From Christensenella sp. UBA6420 (GTDB lineage: Bacteria > Bacillota > Clostridia > Christensenellales > DTU072), in assembly GCA_002439705.1 (NCBI GenBank), contig DJPE01000021.1:1-8995 (forward strand): DNA of 8,995 nt. Reading direction: 5' to 3'. Numbering within the stretch: position 1 is the first letter of the stretch; each line of letters starts with the position of its first letter. Shown here piece by piece: positions 6,468 through 8,995 of the stretch. The notes under the pieces are model-generated. The model was not told where the DNA came from. It saw only the letters and a list, made by a program, of their open reading frames with translations, and searched no databases. Made by a program: the position numbers and the translations under genes.

Positions 6468-8108
6468 ATGGAAACAACTAAAAAAAGAAACGGTTTTGCC
6501 AGCGGAATAGGTTTTATTCTCGCAGCCGCGGGGTCTGCCGTAGGTCTCGGCAACTTATGGAGCTTCCCGTACAAAACCAGCGCGAACGGCGGAGCGGCTT
6601 TCGTCTTTGTGTATATTTTAAGTTCCGCCATAATAGGCTCTATAGTTATGCTGTCGGAAATATATCTCGGTAAACGCGCTCAGGCTAACCCCGTCACCGC
6701 ATATAAAAAGGCGAACAAAGGTCTCGGTTGGTTAGGTTTGTTCGCAATAATAATACCGCTTCTCATTACTTGCTACTATTCTATTCTCGGCGGATACACT
6801 ATAAAATATACGCTTAATTCCTTTAATGCGAATTCGCAGATATTGGCGTCGTTTTCGGGTAACGTGGGGGAAGTTATTCTCTATTCCGCAATATTTATTA
6901 TCCTTGCGCTCGTCGTCGTAATGGCGGGGGTTAAGGGCGGTATAGAAAAAGCAAGCAAGGTTCTTATGCCCGCTTTGTTTATTCTGCTCGTCGGAGTGGT
7001 AATTTATTGTTTAACTCTCGGAGAAGGGGTTAAAGACGGTCTTGCGTATTATCTGAAACCCGATTTCAGTCAGCTCGGATTTAAGGGAATACTTGCCGCT
7101 ATGAGTCAGGCGTTTTTCTCGCTCTCTCTCGGTATGGGAATAATGGTTTCTTACGGTTCTTACGCAGGGAAGAATATAAAGATAGGGCAGTCGGTATTTA
7201 TGATTTGTCTATTCGACACGATAGTCGCTCTTCTTGCCGGACTCGCTATCTTCCCCGCTATATACCACTACAAAGCGGTAAGCGGCGTGGATTTGAAAAT
7301 TAACGGCATAATGTTATTGTTCCAGTCGTTGCCGTTGGTGTTCGATAATCTCGGTACGATAGGACATATAGTGTCGTTCTTCTTCTTCGGTATGGTCGCT
7401 ATCGCGGCACTTACTTCCGTAATATCTCTTATGGAAGTGGTCACGCAGTTCGTTATTCAGAAGTTCAGAGTGCACAGAAAAAAAGCTATTTTAGTGGTCG
7501 CCGCTATATGTTTCGCAATATCCATTCCCATAAGCATATCGTTAGGGTACGCTATTAACGGTCAGGACAAGATGACAATATGCGGACAGAATTGGCTCGA
7601 CTTTATCGACATGGTCACAAATACCGTTCTTATGCCCGTCTGCGCGTTAGGCTCTTGCCTTGCGATAGGTTGGTTTATCGATAAAAAAGCTACGCCGAAC
7701 CCGTTAAAGACCTTCAAAACTCTTGAAGAAGACGGCTTGTCGCTCGGTAAATTCGGCAAAGTTTTTGCCGTAATGGTAAAATACGTAACCCCCGCCCTTA
7801 TTCTCGTAGTCGAAATATTCGGCGTAAAGGATATAATATGGCCCGACAACGTTTTCAGTAAAAACGGACTCGGAATAGTAATCACCGCTTACGCCTTGCT
7901 TGCCTTAGCCGCCGTCGTATATTTCGTATGGCTTGCTAAACGCGAAACCGGTTGCAACGCCGACGAAATCGACATAGCCATCGCCGCAAACTTAGACGAA
8001 TCGGACGAAGACGAAGAAGAGGAAGCACCTACGGAAACTCTCTGCCGGGAAACCGCCGCTTGTCATGAAAAGGAAAGCCGGGAAAGCGCTGCCGATACGG
8101 AAAAATAG
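6468..8108 (+). CDS. Sodium-dependent transporter, NSS (SNF) family
   Basis: Members of this family (LeuT, MhsT, Tyt1) import amino acids or related small molecules with Na+ across the cytoplasmic membrane. The 546-aa product starts with the family hallmark in TM1, AGSAVGLGNLWSFPY (residues 21-35), whose unwound part binds Na+ and substrate. TM6 has SQAFFSLSLGMG (213-224), the second unwound helix. TM8 carries T316-S317, matching the LeuT Na2-site residues. I count about 12 hydrophobic segments: 12-36, 43-67, 87-115, 136-153, 163-185, 206-233, 240-265, 296-330, 338-361, 375-404, 434-452 and 467-490. The cytoplasmic tail of about 55 residues is unusual, with an acidic run (D510-E519) and a charged end. 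Substrate cannot be predicted; an amino acid is likely. The gene is monocistronic, with its own promoter, and its 3' UTR holds the hairpin array before the terminator at 8248. Confidence 0.95.
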   Translation: METTKKRNGFASGIGFILAAAGSAVGLGNLWSFPYKTSANGGAAFVFVYILSSAIIGSIVMLSEIYLGKRAQANPVTAYKKANKGLGWLGLFAIIIPLLITCYYSILGGYTIKYTLNSFNANSQILASFSGNVGEVILYSAIFIILALVVVMAGVKGGIEKASKVLMPALFILLVGVVIYCLTLGEGVKDGLAYYLKPDFSQLGFKGILAAMSQAFFSLSLGMGIMVSYGSYAGKNIKIGQSVFMICLFDTIVALLAGLAIFPAIYHYKAVSGVDLKINGIMLLFQSLPLVFDNLGTIGHIVSFFFFGMVAIAALTSVISLMEVVTQFVIQKFRVHRKKAILVVAAICFAISIPISISLGYAINGQDKMTICGQNWLDFIDMVTNTVLMPVCALGSCLAIGWFIDKKATPNPLKTFKTLEEDGLSLGKFGKVFAVMVKYVTPALILVVEIFGVKDIIWPDNVFSKNGLGIVITAYALLALAAVVYFVWLAKRETGCNADEIDIAIAANLDESDEDEEEEAPTETLCRETAACHEKESRESAADTEK

Positions 8109-8125
8109 TCGGAAGTGAAGTTCTG

Positions 8126-8228
8126 CCGTAAACGGAGCGAATTTATCGCACGGCGATAACGAATTGTCACTACGTGACACGAATTTCACGGCGATGCCGT
8201 GAGCGAATTTCAAAACCGACGGTTTTGA
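8126..8228 (+). repeat. Array of four small hairpins with conserved CGAATT linkers
   Basis: Four consecutive inverted repeats, each with a 3-base loop, follow a CGAATT linker at 8138, 8160, 8180 and 8204. Hairpin 1 is TTATCGC-ACG-GCGATAA (8143-8159). Hairpin 2 is TGTCAC-TAC-GTGACA (8165-8179). Hairpin 3 is TCACGGC-GAT-GCCGTGA (8186-8202). Hairpin 4 is TCAAAACC-GAC-GGTTTTGA (8210-8228). A degenerate hairpin may precede them (CCGT/ACGG, 8126-8135). Linkers are nearly identical, while stems differ completely in sequence yet stay self-complementary. The array lies in the transporter's 3' UTR between its stop codon and terminator. It is not a CRISPR array, because period (20-24) and repeat length are far too small. 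I know of no named family. Confidence 0.85.
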
Positions 8229-8247
8229 GTTATGGATATAAAGATTA

Positions 8248-8284
8248 AGACGGAATAGGTGAAAGTTCTATTCCGTTTTTCTTT
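8248..8284 (+). terminator. Rho-independent terminator of the transporter gene
   Basis: ACGGAATAG (8250-8258) pairs perfectly with CTATTCCGT (8268-8276), extendable by AG/TT at the base, with a 9-base loop and the tail TTTTTCTTT. Stem, loop and T-run are all good and the direction is clear. Confidence 0.92.
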
Positions 8285-8325
8285 GCGTGTAAAGGTACAT
8301 ACGTTGCAATGAGAAATCACGCAAA
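8282..8325. repeat. 8-bp inverted repeat downstream of the terminator
   Basis: TTTGCGTG (8282-8289) is the exact inverse complement of CACGCAAA (8318-8325), with 28 bases between. The left arm overlaps the T tail of the terminator. There is no T-run after the right arm. It may be an element end or coincidence; no coding potential is seen in this part of the 8285-8372 stretch. Confidence 0.35.
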
Positions 8326-8372
8326 AAATGATTGTTGAAACCTTGCTTTTATTAACAGTTTTGTTGATTCCA

Positions 8373-8451
8373 CTATGAAAATGTGTGAATATGCGACATA
8401 ATTCGCTATTAAAATGTGAAAATATGTGATATAATTCGCTATGAAAATGTG
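8373..8451. repeat. 33-bp tandem repeats (2.4 copies) upstream of the ATPase gene
   Basis: Units begin at 8373, 8406 and 8439. The first 13 bases are CTATGAAAATGTG in units 1 and 3, and the same with one change (G to T) in unit 2. Units 1 and 2 both end in ATAATTCG, while unit 3 diverges after 13 bases into the promoter. Read on the minus strand, each full unit begins AGCGAATT followed by a small hairpin with a 3-base loop (8389-8399 and 8422-8432). This is the arrangement of the array at 8138-8228 in reverse. On the plus strand, unit 2 also contains TGATATAAT (8427-8435), identical to the extended -10 of the ATPase promoter. Confidence 0.85.
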
Positions 8452-8458
8452 TTGCGAC

Positions 8459-8487
8459 TTGACTTATGTTTGTTTGTTTGATATAAT
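8459..8487 (+). promoter_or_regulatory. Promoter of the AAA ATPase gene, GTTT repeats in spacer
   Basis: TTGACT (8459-8464) and TATAAT (8482-8487) are exactly 17 bases apart, and TG at 8479-8480 makes an extended -10, so this is nearly a consensus promoter. Transcription should start near 8494. The spacer holds GTTT repeated three times plus G (8468-8480). A gain or loss of one unit would change the spacing to 21 or 13 and largely inactivate the promoter. Confidence 0.85.
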
Positions 8488-8513
8488 ATCGACAAAGAAT
8501 ACGGGAGGTTTTT

Positions 8514-8995
8514 ATGAAAACGACCTACTTAAAACGTAAAATAGACGAATTTCTTTTGAAGTGGAAAGCGGATGAGAATAGAAAACCGTTAATCGTAAAA
8601 GGGTGCAGACAAATCGGCAAAACCGAATCTATCAGACATTTTGCAAAAAATGCGGACTACGAAAGCTTTATTGAAATTAACTTCGTAAAAGACGAAAAGT
8701 ATAAAAAAATCACCGTAGACGGATACACCGCTTCGGCAATTGTAAAAAATATCTCATTATTGGACCCGTCTAAAAAGTTTATCGACGGCAAGACGTTGAT
8801 TTTTTTCGACGAAATAACAGAGTTCCCGGATGTTGCCACGTCGTTGAAATTTTTTAAGGAGGACGGACGTTTCGACGTGATTTGCAGCGGTTCCATGCTC
8901 GGAGTAAATTACAAAAAAATCGAGAGTAACAGCGTGGGATACAAGACCGACTATGAAATGTATTCTATGGATTTTGAAGAGTTTTTGTGGGCGAA
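8514..8995 (+). CDS. AAA ATPase, DUF4143-type (partial, right end of window)
   Basis: The reading frame is open from ATG 8514 to the window edge, giving 160 residues of what is normally a protein of about 400. Seen are a Walker A loop GCRQIGKT (residues 30-37), a Walker B LIFFDE (95-100), a sensor segment CSGSMLG (124-130), and the FEEFLWA segment (154-160) typical of the AAA_14/DUF4143 family. In full-length members the ATPase core is followed by a DUF4143 domain with a DNA-binding-like fold. Their cellular role is poorly known; they are often present in many diverged copies per genome. The start has GGGAGG (8503-8508) five bases upstream and a strong promoter. The gene stands alone behind the repeat region, and its upstream DNA is noticeably more AT-rich than the neighbouring genes, which could mean late acquisition. 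Family call is good; the C-terminal domain is outside the window. Confidence 0.85.
   Translation, partial: MKTTYLKRKIDEFLLKWKADENRKPLIVKGCRQIGKTESIRHFAKNADYESFIEINFVKDEKYKKITVDGYTASAIVKNISLLDPSKKFIDGKTLIFFDEITEFPDVATSLKFFKEDGRFDVICSGSMLGVNYKKIESNSVGYKTDYEMYSMDFEEFLWA

Larger units (their letters stand above)
8285..8513. other. AT-rich gene-free stretch before the ATPase gene
   Basis: Apart from the inverted repeat, the 33-bp repeats and the promoter listed separately, I see no coding region, tRNA or clear structured RNA here. Stop codons are frequent in all frames I scanned. TTGTTGA occurs twice (in 8331-8338 and 8361-8368), probably by chance. Confidence 0.6.

Noticed and set aside
8138..8451. 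CRISPR array
   Set aside because: Repeats are 6-13 bp of constant sequence with 20-33 bp periods, units are hairpins rather than repeat-spacer pairs, and no cas gene is visible.

Overview
The window looks like chromosomal DNA of a strictly anaerobic, low- to moderate-GC Bacillota, most likely a gut-type Clostridia. The reasons are strong AGGAG-type ribosome binding sites, sigma-A type promoters (TTGACT/TATAAT), and a set of oxygen and peroxide defence proteins typical of anaerobes (rubrerythrin, a second ferritin-like diiron protein, an A-type flavodiiron protein). No species can be named from the sequence alone. I see no rRNA, tRNA, CRISPR array, integrase or transposase.

Layout. Positions 1-195 hold two hairpins; the one at 83-112 with its T-rich tail is the terminator of a minus-strand operon. 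That operon (2075 down to 196) encodes a 420-aa ferritin-like diiron protein followed 11 bases later by a 201-aa rubrerythrin. A 177-base divergent region (2076-2252) carries the promoter of the plus-strand gene mnmA (tRNA 2-thiouridylase). Next on the plus strand come a flavodiiron protein (3401-4552), a TPR-repeat protein (4584-5372) and, abutting it exactly, a DUF4037 nucleotidyltransferase-fold protein (5373-6296). After a 171-base gap with a strong promoter comes a sodium:neurotransmitter-symporter-family transporter (6468-8108). A 405-base gene-free stretch (8109-8513) follows, then the start of a DUF4143-type AAA ATPase that runs off the right edge.

How the genes fit together. Rubrerythrin, the ferritin-like protein and the flavodiiron protein plausibly form a local defence cluster that reduces H2O2 and O2 to water. 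MnmA is housekeeping but uses reactive cysteine persulfide chemistry. The TPR/DUF4037 pair is probably one functional unit of unknown role. The transporter is a separate transcription unit with its own promoter and terminator.

The most unusual part is 8126-8451. The transporter's 3' untranslated region holds four consecutive tiny hairpins. Each has a different stem sequence, each has a 3-base loop, and each is preceded by the same CGAATT linker. Downstream of the transporter terminator there are 33-bp tandem repeats which, read on the minus strand, have the same architecture (AGCGAATT followed by a short hairpin with a 3-base loop). The two clusters therefore look like oppositely oriented members of one repeat family around the terminator and in front of the ATPase promoter. 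I do not recognise a named family for it.
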